Part shown: positions 30,764 through 44,025 of the stretch, one piece after another
How the letters are laid out: each line of letters begins with the position of its first letter
Numbering within the stretch: the first letter of the stretch is position 1
Assembly: GCF_014805625.2 (NCBI RefSeq)
Contig: NW_023998417.1
Span: 6,300,522-6,364,521 of the forward strand
DNA from: Glossina fuscipes
Lineage: Eukaryota > Arthropoda > Insecta > Diptera > Glossinidae
Reading direction: 5' to 3'
DNA length: 64,000 nucleotides
Position numbers and translations under genes: made by a program
The notes under the pieces: generated by a model
The model's database searches: none
Seen by the model: only the letters and a program-made list of their open reading frames with translations
Told to the model about the DNA's origin: nothing

Positions 30764-31514
30764 ATGAAGACAGAACTTTATTTCATATTTTTATTATTAA
30801 CGTTAATGCAATTCTTGCAGCATATTCAAGCATTCATTGTTAACGTTGATGCCCACAATGAGGAATGCTTTTTCGAGAAAATTGAAACTGGAACAAAATT
30901 TAGTAAGAAATAAAATGAGTTTTTCATCAAATTCAAAAATTTGTAGACAATACAAAAGTTTATTCTCAGGTATAACATTTGAGGTGATTGAAGGAGGATT
31001 TTTGGATATTGACATAAAAATAATTGGCCCAGATCACGGTGTAATACATGAAAGCGAGAAAGAGTCTTCGAGTAGATTGGCTTTTGTCGCTGCTACGGCC
31101 GGCATTTATACTGTTTGCTTTGACAATCAAAAGAGTAGCATGACACCGAAACTAGTTATGTTCTCAATAGACGTAGATGAATCACCACATCGTGCACCAG
31201 GCGCTCCGGGCGAAGATGAAGTAGGTCATACCAAATTAGAAGATATGATACGTGAATTATCTGGTACCTTAACCAGCGTGAAACATGAACAAGAGTATAT
31301 GCACGTAAGTTAAAATTGAATGAATTGATTGCATTTTAGTTATCATTTCTTAAATTCATTTAAGGTTCGTGATAAAATTCATCGCACAATTAATGAAAGC
31401 ACGAATTCTCGTGTTGTGTTATGGTCAACTTTTGAAGCATTGGTCTTAGTGTTAATGACAATTGGTCAAGTGTACTACTTGAAGCGTTTCTTCGAAGTGA
31501 AACGCGTGGTGTAG
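30764..31514 (+). CDS. CHOp24: p24/EMP24 family cargo receptor, TMED2 (CHOp24) (three exons)
   Basis: The exons are 30764-30902, 30970-31304 and 31365-31514, joined across two short introns (67 and 60 bp, each GTAAG...AG) to give 207 residues. p24 proteins form hetero-oligomers cycling between ER and Golgi and load cargo into COPII and COPI vesicles. Seen: signal peptide 1-23; a GOLD domain starting [15 protein letters not shown], with the cysteine pair Cys35 and Cys96 that forms the family disulfide; the TMED2 linker [20 protein letters not shown]; a coiled-coil stretch through the [15 protein letters not shown] junction; a membrane segment at about 175-196; and the cytosolic tail [11 protein letters not shown], with FF for coat binding. 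The tail matches TMED2 rather than other p24 classes. The first junction restores Phe-Ser-Ile-Thr-Phe, aligned with the fly protein. It lies 687 bp after the bHLH gene on the same strand. Confidence 0.93.
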
Positions 31515-31853
31515 ATTAACGGATCATATCGTAGTATAAGAAATTCTTGTGTAATTTATCCCAAAAACTCATTTCCTGCTTCTTTTGTTTTTCAACAAAT
31601 TAATTCATTTTCTATTGCCTCGTAGGTAAATCGATTGTAATATTACATATAATATATGAACACTATCTCAATACACACTTTAATTCGGCTTAATTTCTTT
31701 TTAATTTATTTGAAGTCATGTTAGAGCTAAAAGTAGATTAATTTCTTAAAGCGCATACGAATTATGGCGAAGAAATTTTAGACTTTATATAGTAAAATTA
31801 TTCCGAATGATGAGCCTTATTTTCCTTTGACGAAACCCGTAGCACTTATTTGC

Positions 31854-31859
31854 AATAAA
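31854..31859 (+). terminator. Candidate polyadenylation signal of the TMED2 gene
   Basis: AATAAA lies 340 bases downstream of the TMED2 stop at 31514 and is the first canonical hexamer I noticed there. It would give a 3' UTR of about 360 bases. AT richness makes chance occurrence possible. Confidence 0.35.
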
Positions 31860-34064
31860 ATATATCTTTCATATTGTGCGACTAACATATATCTTGTATA
31901 TAAGTATTCTAATTGGAAGAAAGGCATGTTACATATTATGACGCTTTATAACAAAATAATTGAGATAAGAATTTCAAATGTGATCTTGGGAAGAAACCAC
32001 AAATTTCGGAGCCGTGTGTAATCTGCTGGATCAAAAATTTGAACAATGCATCAATGAACCGGCCCAAGTAAGTAGCACTGAGGCAACTTTGCTTAGCTTT
32101 AATAAAAGCATGCCTTGGATGATAATAAAAACGAGTTTAAAAGACATGACTGGAGTAAAGGTTCTATAAAGAGAGATCTGTCCAACAATTATTTATTTAC
32201 GTTGTAATTATTAATAAGTTATTCTGTGTTTACTTGATTACATTACTAGAGACTGAGCATTTCCTTGCCGTTGTGAATGATTACAATGTTTCTTATTTCA
32301 TAAAGTAGAGTAGTGTGAGGACAAAAGCTGAAAATTAATGGACATGAAAACTGCAGAAGCCTGCTTTTCAGTACATAATCATGGATCCTCGAATTGTGTA
32401 TTTTGTTGGATTTCGAGCAACTACTTGGAAAATTTAGGATTTTCAAGTGAAGCGATCTCTTTGCTATCTATATTCTATCAAGAAAAAAGATAACTGTGCA
32501 ATATATAAAAGTCGATGTAGCGTATTGGAGGAAGCTTTGGTGTTTGGAAGTCGTCAAATAAAAGAGAAGAGGTAACGGTAATTTTAATATTATGTTAATA
32601 TTATGCTCCATTCGAGAATACGACGCGGAATGAAAGCAGACGTAGCAACAACATGCAACTTTGCAGCAACGAGGGCTTCTATGTCAAACAATGCAATCCC
32701 CAAACTCGCCTCCGCGTACATCGAAAGACGTACGTATTGCGATTCCGAAATCACATTCAACATTAACTAAGACTACAAATGTAATGCTAACAACTAAAAA
32801 AAGGTTACTTGGATTATACTGTGAACTTCATAGCATTGGAATGTTCAGCGGAAAGTTTTTAAAATGTTTAATTAAATCTATAGTTTAGAGTCCATTAACA
32901 GTAAACTGCTGTCACTATTCGAACCTTAGCTATATCTAAATATATAAGTCAGTAAGGAAACGTCTATATATTTTTTTTCAAAATCTTCGTGTCTTTAATT
33001 CCACTTGCATGTCAAATTATTTAAAATTTCGTTATTCGTTGATTACGATTAATGTTTTCGAGTGATTTAATATTTTCATTGAATATTTCATTATTTAAAG
33101 ATTACTGCTTGGAGCATTACTGTTATCAATTTTTGATCGATTCGATTTTTTCGAAATCCGTTGCTAGTTCTTGGAGTGATTTGTTTGGTCAATTCCAATA
33201 GCGAGCGAGACTCAATTATATCGAATAGATGCTTTCACGACTATGGTGTTCAAGACATATGAACATAGCAAAATGTCTGAGTGTTTGAATGTGTTTATAA
33301 AAGTCGAACCATATGTGGGGGTTTTTCCTTTTATAGAACGCTGGATTCATTTATAGCCAAATTACGTGCAGCAATAATGAGTTTAAGCAATACCACGTCT
33401 GTAATGCGCACGCGCGTTTCAATGAAAATATCAACTTGTATTTCTTCTTATGTAATTTTTGTCTCATTCTCAGTTAACACAATGAACATTAAGTGTAGAG
33501 GTTAAACAATTGCCATACATTTATCTAACAACGTTTTTTGCCGTCCAACAACACGTTTAACGAACACGAACGAATCTAAGGATGAACAATTTGCGGTACA
33601 AGGGTATACATTACCGCAAACTTCATGAAATCGAAATGTCAGTGTAATTGTGGATTGGTCTTCTACACTTTTTCAGCATGAGAAATACTTGCATTAATAT
33701 TGCGAAGTCAATGTTTGTTTGTTTATTTTATTTAAAATTTTATTTATATGAGAAAATTTACTAAAATTTAATGAATACTTTTTTATTAAAGTATATATTA
33801 AATATATAGAATATGGATGGAAGAATCCAACTACGGATAATATGATGGATGTTTTGTCGATATTCTCGTCTTCTGTTTCTCTTTATTGTCAAAAATATTT
33901 TCTTTTTTTTTATCAAATTGACGATTCCTTCTAATAAGATATTTTTCAGTTAGCGCCACATTTCTGTCTTGAAAGAATTTTATTCAGTGTTTATTAGAAA
34001 TAAACACAAAAGTAATCGAAATTCATTAGAAAAAATTGCAAGAATATATAGTAAAAGTTTCTTA

Positions 34065-34262
34065 TTTGCGGGGGATACGTGCCGCGAATATGGAATTTGT
34101 GTTGGATACCTATTAGAATCCTTTCATTCTTATATATGTACTCATACGGAATCCGCGAATAAAGAAATTTATAGCCGCGAATAGAGGAATTGTATCGCAT
34201 TTTTTTAACCCGCAAATAAGGAAATCGCGAATAAAGCAAGCGCGAATAAGGAACTGTTACTG
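34065..34262. mobile_element. Terminal fragment of a pogo/Tigger-like DNA transposon or MITE
   Basis: Repeated CGCGAATA words, the stretch GCGGGGGATACGTGCCGCGAATA, and the right end CGCGAATAAGGAACTGTTACTG followed by TA resemble pogo/Tigger terminal regions. Those elements begin CAGT, carry CGCGGATA-type words and insert at TA. The opposite end was not found, so this is a truncated copy or a chance resemblance. Confidence 0.35.
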
Positions 34263-34817
34263 TACTCAGATTTTAACGATAATATTGAATACATTTTCGA
34301 GTAAGTTATTAAGATCACTAGTAAAGAAAGAAATATTAATTTTAATTTGTCGAAACTACGACGAGGTTGTCGTTATTTCTATGGCCAGGTGCTTTTATTT
34401 AAATGTTACTTTGTAACACAGTTTTCTTATCGCCTTCGTATTCGTATTGCTAAAGACTTGAACTTTCCTAATGAAACATGAATTAAGGGGTAGATAAGAA
34501 AAACTCGAATGTGTTATATAAATAGGATTATGATAATAATAGAAGTACTGATAAAAATTTCCTTGCATTCCTAATTATTCTTATATGTAGCGGAAAAGTC
34601 ACAAACAATTTACATCCGATTCAAGTTTCAGGGCGCAACCTTTTTCCGAAGGGCTTACCTATATAGAATGTGGTCCAAGAAATATTCCCATTTGATTGAA
34701 ATTTGGTCCATCGAATTATAATAATAATGAACAATCTTTTCATCATAAAACATTAAAAATATTTTCTCATACAAGGTTGACCCGTTCTTATATAGAGTGT
34801 CTTGTTATCTTTGCATG

Positions 34818-34848
<31 letters not shown>

Positions 34849-37800
34849 CTACTACTTCTAATTCTTTTGGTGTTAAATATAAGATTTTGAGTTAATGAAG
34901 ATACATTTTAAAGTCATTCAATTCTTTTGAATTTAAATAAAAATATGTAATATTTTAATATTTTAACTTTACGCTACTACTACTACTACTACAAATTGAC
35001 GATCCTGCTTAAAATAAAACCGTAATAGAAACTTTTAACCCTTGTGACCAAGTGTTGTCCTCATCCTAAGCTGAAGAACGTGTGAAATCAATCTTAAAAA
35101 AAAAAAAAAAAAAAATTAAAAAAAAAAAAACAAAACAACATATACATACAGGCGTCCAGATAGTGAATAGCAATCTTAAAAATTATTATTCAATTACATC
35201 AAGTCGACCGCCCTTGAGGATATGTATGGATTTGTGTGGCGTTTTATGGGTTTCATTGAATCGTACATATGTGCAAACGTATATCACGAACTTCATGCGC
35301 GAAATGTAATCGATCTTCTAAGGCTGTCATCAGCAAAAGAACCCGTATTTAAGTATAGTCCTAAGAATGGCGGAGTTGTTTGAACAAAGAATAAGTCATC
35401 TATTGAAACGTTTGTCACTTAGATGAAAGGAATTTTAAACTAAAACTGCAAAATATTTCCTGAGCAAGTTTTTTTGCACGGGGACGACTCCCTGCATATT
35501 GCATCTCTGAAAATTGCGTCAGTTATTGTTGGATGGTTTTATTTGATTGGAACAAACCAAACCCATCTAACCGCCTTCTCGAATAAACTGGAAATGTACA
35601 CTTGACAAAAATTTATTTATGAATATAGCAAATAAATGGATAGATGATCAAGTTTGTGTATATATGTTGTTAGATATTCAATTATTAACTTACTTCTATT
35701 AAGCAAAAACATTAATTATCATACAAGATTACAAAAATCATTTAATTTCTTTTGTAATTATTTCAAATTTTCACAAAGTTTTTCGATACGCTATAGGTTT
35801 TGTGTTCTCACAAAAAAAAAAAAAAAAAAAAATTAAAATACAAAATAAAGATGATGGGAAATTTTTTCAAACACCCATTAGCACTATCACAAAATGACAG
35901 AACGCACTAACGCACAAAGACAAGTTGACAGCTTAAATAATAAATGCATATAAAAAAGCAACGAAAATTTTATATTCGACTTGAGACGAATCTTGAATAC
36001 TTGTCATAGTTGCAACACTTGTAATTTCCTTTATTTTTATTATTAATTGTGGGCATGCCATTTACTGCTTGGTGTAAAATTTTAGATCGGTATGTGGTGT
36101 AATGCTTAGGTTAAGAATACTGCCTTTGTTTTGAAAAAAACTTCAACATAAGTTTCACAAAATAGTTCGCTCTGCATAGCATCTTCGCGAACATGTTTCA
36201 CCCCAGCAGACTAACACAGGTAACACGTGAGCCCTTCTCACGATAGGAATAAGTGGATATCTACAGCAAAGCCATAAAATTTTCAAACAAATAAACAAAA
36301 ATTTCGAATTCATCAAAGGTTTATGTGTTTGTTCGATTAAGTCCACTTCAAAATCAAGTTCAAATTAGTTATATTTTATAATTATAGAAGGCAGAGATAG
36401 GAAGAGATAGTCAGTTATATCCTCTGCATGTTACAAATAGGAAGACAAACTTAGCATACCTATGCACTTTGGGTGGTAGGTATAGAAACAAATTTTGCGA
36501 TATTTAGCTTTTTATGTGTAAAAACAATTAGCTTAATAAGAGAAGCGGTAAATAATTGCATTTGTATGTGTTTGTGCGATCTTTGCTTGTTGTTTCTGTT
36601 GCTCTTTAGCGGAGGCGAACGCTAATTGATTTCTTTTAACAAATGTCGCACAAAACATTTACACATTTTATGATTGTTTTGTATTCTTTATTTATTTATT
36701 TATTTATTTATATACGTGTATACGTCTCAGACTCGTTGCTGCTGAAACCCTGTCAGTTTGATTTGTGTTTAACTAAACAAGAGAGATTGTTTTGCGTTTT
36801 TTTTATATTTTTTTTTTTTCGCAGAACAAACCAATGAGAAGCATTTTGAGGCGGTCCTTAAATTAATTAATAAATCTTGTTAGGCATTTTTATGATTAAC
36901 TAACAACCAATGAAAATTTTAACCAAAAATTAATTCTCGCTAACATAGATTTACGTTAAAAATTAATCGCAAAATATTGTTGAGATTACATTTTTAACCT
37001 AAGAGCGAGACCCTGCTCTTTGTTATTTTTGAATTGGAAAAAAAAAAAAAAAAAAAAAAATAATACTTTTATAAATGTAAATATTTTGAAGCGCAATATT
37101 TTTTAGTTTACCTAATATTTGAACATATGTTCCATCAAGTTTGTGTTTATTTTATTATAAATCCACACATAAAAAAAATAAATAAATAAATAAGTGTACA
37201 AGTATTTCCGATGCCATAAATTAAACATCTAAACATACATTAAATTTTATTTTCCTTAATCCGGTCGAACATCATATTATATTACGCTAAGCAAATGTGA
37301 CCCGGCCTGCTTGGCAAAAGTATCGCAAAAGTAAAATAAATAAACAAAAGTACGCGAATACTTGAGAGTTAGAGATATGTATCTTAAGAATACATACAAA
37401 TATGAAGTAAAGTGTATGAATAACGCAGCAATAACGCAGGCTTAGCTTTATTGTCGATGCATTCGTTATTAGCAGATTTTAATATACGAATATCAGAACA
37501 TTCCGTCGAAAACCATTTGGTTTCATTTAATCATTAAAAAGCCAAGACGATCCAATTTCACATGTGAATTAATAAAAAAGGGGAAAAAGAGTAACTATAT
37601 ATATATGTACACATAAACATCCGCACGCATATCCATTTAGAAATGGCAAATGCACTTTTCAAACCAATACATATTATGATCTAAGAAACGTTTAGCTTTC
37701 TGAAAAACGTTTGAGTGAATGTATTAAAAAAAGCAAGCGGCTTGGATCAAAAAGCGGAGAGAAAAAGATGAGAAAGAATTACGATTCGGCTTAAATTGAA

Positions 37801-38075
37801 TTTTTTCTATACCCATTTCATCAGAGAATAGCTTTCGATAAGTTATGATTACTTTATCATATATTTTGGCGTTTATGGATGAAAAAACACTTGTCGTAAG
37901 TCTTTTAAAAAGTAATGAGCTTACCGGTGCCTATTACACTTAAGCTATCTAATTGATTAAACTTGATTTTCTTTTCTTTTCTCTATGACCAGGCATTCAA
38001 AGTATGTCCTCTATATACGTGTGGGCATAATGGTAGTCCTATAGTTAAGATTGTAGGTAGAGAGGAAGATTTAAA

Positions 38076-38098
38076 GGGGAGGGGGGGGGGGGGGGGGG
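38076..38098. repeat. Long poly-G run
   Basis: GGGGA followed by 18 consecutive G. This is unusual in a window where nearly all homopolymers are A or T. It could form a G-quadruplex on the plus strand. A shorter run of 12 G lies at 49278-49289. Confidence 0.85.
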
Positions 38099-40560
38099 AA
38101 AGTTGGGTCAAATAATTTTACTATTTACTTCAATTATAAGAGAAGCCTATCTTTAATACTTTTGATCTTCGATACTTTTTCTCCGATGTTGCGGCATCTT
38201 TTTGAAATTGTATAACGCGAATATTCGATTTCTTTAATTTGCATTACATTTATTACTCTTATAATGATTATTATAATAACCATTGTTGTTACATTCTGAG
38301 AAATGCTCACAGGGTTGATTACAACCTCGAGAAGCTGCATTCATCGGCAATCTTTTCTGAAAAGTTTATTGAAAAGTTTTAAGTAAACATTATAAGTCAG
38401 CAAAACCCGACGAATTCATTGCTTACACTTTAGTGAAAGAACGTTAATGAAATACTTTTCTAAGTTTTGGATTGCGTCCCTCACGTACTGAAAGATCAGG
38501 TGGAAATACTGCCATTCTTTTAGAAAATATGGCAAAATATTAGTTAATCTTATTTTCAGAACTTATTCAAGAAACGACAGAAACTGTTCCGTCATTTTCA
38601 AATAAATTGAAATAACAACTCTTTGCGAATGCTGAATGGAGCTTAGAATTCGCTCGTTTTAATTAATCAGATGGTAGGAGAACTGACGTGTATTCTCCTA
38701 TCCTTAGGAGGAGGGTGAGAGTAAAGATTACCACAGATTAGTCTGCGCAAACTACGAGACGGATCATTGTCAAAGTAAACCAATGCATCTATCGGTATAT
38801 AAATCTGAAAACATTTCGTAGATCAATCGTCAAAATAAAAAAAGCTAAAGTATAATCTTCATTGGGGTTAAATATTAGTACAACATGAATGCTATCGACT
38901 TTGAAAGATTTCTTAAATTCGGGCTTTAGTTACTATTGTTAAAAAAAAAAAAAAAAACAAATAATTATTATAAGATTTTAGCTTAGTTTAGTCTTTATCA
39001 ACTTTATAAGAGAGGCTGCGATTGTATTTATTTATAGACAACAACAAAAAAAAAAATTAATAAAAATTTTACATAAAAAACATGTCCATAGAAAGTCAGA
39101 ATTTATTTATATGTAGTTATTTTTGTACATCAAAAATAATTTTCTAAATTATTTTAATGACATCTGGCGTGCGTTCTACTTTGATTAAGATTCACTTGCA
39201 TTCTTATTATCACTATTATTACTTATGTATTATGTATCAATTTTTTTATTTTTTTAAATCAATTAAAATTTTTTTTTTTTTTTTCTATATTTAAACAAGT
39301 TATTGCGTACTTTTCTATGAATGCAAGTTTTAGCAATTAATGGAAGAACAAGAGGAAAAGAAATCTTTATTTACTGATAAACGTTTCAATATGTGTTCGA
39401 CAAATTGTTGTTAGATTTGAATTCGTATGTGTGTGCGTGCGTTAAGTATTTGCGCTTTCCGATGTATAGGCTTTGAAGTGAAGCGGCAGGCATTTTATTG
39501 AAATACTATTGTTAATCTTAATGTTTGTATTAGAGATGTTAGTCAGTCTTGTTGTCCTCTTCTCTGATCATAGAGGACTTAATAAAAAAACAAAAAAAAT
39601 TCGATTTTTTTAAGTAACTATTTTGCAATATTCCGCATCTAATATGCCATTTTTACACCCTAGATCAGTTATAGGCTACATCACAAATGTGCGGACGTGT
39701 GCAACTCTAAAAAGCACTTGAGACAGAGTCGCTCCTTAGTATACTAACCAATTAAAAATCATTTCCTGAAATGACTTAAGTTTATTTGTCCCTCAGAGTA
39801 CGGTTGTATTCTATCCATATATCCTTTGTGTTCAATCTACAACTAACCACTTTTGCGAAGCCTGGTGCACTGAATGTTTCGCTTCTGTGAAAACAGTTTG
39901 GAATCGTATCCCTTTTACAGCTACTTCGCATATAAGATCTTAATGGAAAGAAGGCGTTAAATGAAAAAATTTTCAGTTTAAAGCTTCTTTGGCATATTTA
40001 AAGAATGTGGAAAATTTGAATAATATAGCATCACTTATCGAATTCTCATGATCATGCTCGCCTGGTACTCGGAGGCATCCCGTTAAGATTTCACGATATG
40101 AGATTTCTTAAAGAAAGGAAGCAAGGATGGAGCTCTGTGCCTGACCCTTGCAGTAGTTATATGCATATATACATAAATACAAATATGCAAATGTTTACAA
40201 AAACAAACGCACACATGTATGCATATAGTGGAGAGTCGATTAAATGGTTTCATTTCTGGTAATAACTTTTTTAAAAATTAAAATTTTGGAAAATTTATAC
40301 TTTTCAAATGCTTTACAAGTCTTATCTATCTGTTTGTAGACACACTTTTAAAATTCAAGGCCTTTTGGGAGGATCAATATATGTCTGAAATATGTAATAT
40401 AAAGCGATGAGTTTGTCGATCTCGCTAAAGAGCACTGTACACTCTAAGGGGTGATGTTAGGTTTGACTTTTTATACTAAATGTTTGTAATTTCTACTGAA
40501 TAAGTCAGCGCCCACAGTCTACAAACGTCTGATATTACAAAATAAAAAAAAAAAAAAAGA

Positions 40561-40670
40561 GTATATTTATATGTATATATATTTATATATATACATATAT
40601 TTATACATATATATTTATATTTTATATGTATATATATTTATATATAAATATGTATATATATTTATATAAG
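40561..40670. repeat. AT minisatellite of ATATTTATATGTAT-type units
   Basis: About 110 bases of A and T with a few G/C, built of repeated TATATTTATATGTA and TATATATACATA variants. It can fold on itself. Nothing but simple repeat is visible. Confidence 0.75.
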
Positions 40671-40899
40671 CCATTTAAACCTTTATGAAGAGCTTCTGTG
40701 TTAGGAAACGTGTACATTTGTACGAATGATGATACTTCCATAGCGTCGGGCAAGTTACATGCAGTGGCATTAAAATTCATATCGGATTTAATTTCAAACA
40801 TTTTTCCATTTATTAGTATTCGTTATGAAATCTTTCCAATTTCTCAATATTTTTAATGTAAATCAAATATGTTTTATGTGCTGTGTACATAAAATTAAA

Positions 40900-40900
<1 letters not shown>

Positions 40901-40934
<34 letters not shown>

Positions 40935-40970
40935 CAAACATATATAAACACACACACACGCACACACACT
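40901..40970. repeat. Run of 33 A followed by a CA-rich tract
   Basis: An unbroken A33 homopolymer is followed by an ACACACAC stretch. It could be the tail of a retroposed copy, but the upstream sequence matches nothing I recognise. Confidence 0.8.
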
Positions 40971-43734
40971 TACGTATACACGATGTTCTTTCGTTCGTAT
41001 TTTAAGCGACTGCAATTACTTTTACGTATTTTGTATTTGATTTGACAGAAAATATCACGAGTTTTATATGTAAATCTTTTTATATATAAATTATAAAACG
41101 GCAAAAAGACATAAAAATATAATTTTTAATGATGCGTTAAAGATCAAAGGTTTCCGATGTAGTAAAATGTAGAAATTTGTACCCATCGCAATGCAAACAT
41201 ATGTTAATAATAATTGTTATACGTAATTAACGATTTACTTCAAACATAAATAATAGCTTGTAAAGCACTATGCAACAATATTACATAAGTAATTTTACAT
41301 TATTTAAAATTTCTTCGAATTGAAATTATTTGTGAAACAAGATATGCTTCGAGAGTGTTTGGTCAATTGAAGGTATAATTAGTAATATGCGCATCAAATT
41401 ACTTTACAATAACTGAGTAAAAATTTTCACTTTCTCCTATGAAATGCGGATTTTTTTTTTTTTTTTTTCTTTCCTCCAAGATTCTGTTGAACGAGAATAT
41501 TTTTTTAAAAGTTTTTTTTAACATAAATTTGAGCTAATCATGGACTTGAACTACAATCCAATGAAAGTTTGTAATAATATGTGTTTCGGAAAGAATAAAC
41601 AATTTGAAAACTTACGCCAGTTCACAGTTCCCGATATCGAGTGTTTTGGTTCACAATCTTTCAATCGTTAGATTATATGCATATTCAAAATTTACTAATA
41701 CTTTATCAAAACTGCTGGTCCGGCATGATTAGAAAGCGACAATGTCAATGACCTTTTATTAGAAGTTATTTTATCGATTGTGTAAATTTACAGAGAGCGA
41801 TTTTGCAGACTGTACTTGGGGCTGTACTTGCAAGGAACTCAAGTTTTGCGATCCTGGTTAAAGAAAGACAAACACGACCAAAAGACTCACAGACTAACAC
41901 TAGAAGATAGCTAAGAAAAGCTAAAGTGTTTAACTAACCTTTGTAGGGTGAAGCAACCACTTTTGCTGATACTGCGTTGGTAAGCTCTGGCAATTTCTTT
42001 CTAAAAACACAAAGTTTCAAAATTCTTTGTAAAATATAAGAAGCTTGCGCACATTTACTGGAATGGTCTGTTGTTTGTTATGAAAACGACTACACCGGTA
42101 TGTCTTGCTAAACTACTGGTCTTGCCTCGTGTCGGTAGTTGCAGTCGCTACCTATAAATAGGTCTTAAGATAAGTGACTATAAAATCACACGGTTTAAAC
42201 TCTATGGAATTTTAGATATCTTTTGTTCGGACTTTCAAACCTCTTTGTAGCAAGGGTAAGTTGTCAGTGTAGCAAAATTTGGTGAAAATATTTCACCTTT
42301 AGGTTAAATATAGAAATATAGTACATGAATAAGCTTCAGACGAATAGATAGGCGGACAGTCTGGGTTTCTGCATGTTTTGATGTTCGATTCACTAGCAAT
42401 AGTAGTTGTCATGGAAGGTCGGTTGATCATATATTACGCTCTTCTAATGGGATCGTCCACGTTATCGGTTGGCTGGGTTTCATTTAGCATAGTATCTTGG
42501 TTTTGTTGCCATTCGAGAATTTTCAGGTGAGCTTTTCTTTGCATTCTTCCAGTGAATGGCGCACATATCTATTGTCACGTCAGACCCAAAGAGGGAGTAG
42601 ACAAAATAACTCTTCGTACATTTGCTTTCAATTTCGGAAATTTAGTGCGCCCTCTCAGTACTTATCCCGTTTTTAGAAAATAAATAGTTACTAGTAATAG
42701 CTTGGAAGAATTGAGTATCAGGAAATCAACTGTATTTTCAAGACCGGAATCAGGGCAAGAAGGCAGTGAAGACTTTTTTGTATCGCCTTGCACTATTTCT
42801 TTTAATTAGTTATAGTTAGTGCTAAGTCTTAGATAGAATATAGCATAAGTTTATAACCACTATCTCGAAGACAAGAATTGATTCATTACACATACATAAG
42901 CAAGTGTTTAAAATTGTAAAATTTTTTTTTTGTTTTTTTGTGGACTCACTTAAAGAATACTACTGAACTTGTTCAGAAGTTTTTCAATTTTAATCTTCTC
43001 CTTTGCTGTTTGTTATAAGTAGAATCGAAAACTAATGTAAGGTGACAACAACAATTTGCTCTAAAGTTATTGCATAAAGTGCATAAAGTTTGAAATACAT
43101 ATATATTGAAAAGTCAACATGTGGTTGTAAAGTGATTTTAATTTCTCTTTAAATCAGAAATTCTCTAACAAATACAATCGCAAATTGCTATGCTCGCAAG
43201 TGTGTGCGTTGTCAATGTGTTTCTGTCGTATTAAACGTGCATGCATAAATGTGCATGTGCGTGCGCATGTGTGCATGTGTGTATGTGTGTATGTGTGTGT
43301 TTGTGAACCCTTTGAAAATATGATTCTCTTTTTATCTGCTATTGAGCCTGCTGCTGAAGTTAAAACGATATTTTCCCTAATCGTCGTCTACTACGGTTGA
43401 TTGTATGCGTTTCTTATCATGAGCCTCATAGAATACTCGGCTTAAGTAAACTTTAAAATCTTAACATCGTTTTTATGTTCGTGTCATAGTATTTGAGTTT
43501 ATCGGTTTGTTAAGTGAAGACAAAATTTTGATTTGCGGGATCGCTAAGAAAACAGTCTGCTTTAAGATTCTCGATCGTACGGTTTTTGAAATTCATTTTT
43601 TTTTTGAAGAGTTTAGTGTTTATTTATTCATTTATTCATTTCGGTTTTTTTTTTTTTAAATTAAAATTTTATAATAGAGAAATATTTAAAAGAAATTTTC
43701 CATTGCGAGAGATCACATTAGTGTGGCCACAGGA

Positions 43735-43790
43735 AAAGCAAAAAAAGAAAAAAAAAGAAAAAAAAAAAAAAAAGGAAAAAAAAAAATAGC
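43735..43790 (+). other. A-rich leader directly upstream of the Sox100B start codon
   Basis: About 50 bases made almost only of A with scattered G end nine bases before the ATG at 43796. They probably belong to the 5' UTR, because no plausible splice acceptor lies between them and the ATG. Such a tract might affect scanning or be a slippage-prone simple repeat; no function can be assigned. Confidence 0.5.
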
Positions 43791-43795
43791 TTTCA

Positions 43796-44025
43796 ATGTC
43801 GGCAAACATAAACGTATCAGCAACCAAAACTGCAATGGCAGCAAAAAAATCAGACCGCATTAAACCGGTTGAAACACTGGTTTTGGCAAATATTGCATTT
43901 AAAGCGGAACAAAAACGTTTGAATGGTGACAACAGTGCCGGTCGCAAAGAAGATGAAAGGATTACGACTGCGGTTATGAAAGTTTTAGAAGGATATGACT
44001 GGAATTTAGTTCAGGCATCCGCCAA
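43796..44025 (+). CDS. Sox100B: SoxE transcription factor, first coding exon (gene continues beyond window)
   Basis: This 230-nt exon encodes 76 residues plus two bases and ends at a consensus donor (AA|GTAAGT, 44026). The end of the exon, DERITTAVMKVLEGYDWNLVQASAK, matches the dimerisation segment that lies just before the HMG box in SoxE proteins (vertebrate SOX9 has a related VLKGYDWTLV). The stretch KPVETLVLANIAFKAEQ is as I recall for fly Sox100B. Fly Sox100B works in testis and gut development; the HMG box binds and bends DNA in the nucleus. The start is fixed by an in-frame TAG at 43787 just before the ATG. Met14 is a weaker alternative. I looked for the RPMNAFMVWAQ coding pattern downstream to 64000 and did not see it, so the HMG exons are probably beyond the window. 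Confidence 0.85.

Larger units (their letters stand above)
31860..43734. other. No gene seen; intergenic between TMED2 and Sox100B
   Basis: About 12 kb holding the pogo-like fragment, family B start words (35974 and 37794), poly-G, poly-A and AT minisatellites. No open frame shows domain motifs. The upstream regulatory DNA of Sox100B may lie toward the right end but cannot be recognised by eye. Confidence 0.5.

Noticed and set aside
32661..32888. 75-codon plus-strand frame
   Set aside because: Unremarkable composition, no recognisable domain, no splice support.
40030..40160. GC-richer block that looked like a tRNA or SINE head
   Set aside because: No paired A and B box and no second copy in the window.
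43669..43947. 92-codon minus-strand frame with a Phe-rich core
   Set aside because: It is the complement of the A-rich leader and Sox100B exon 1.
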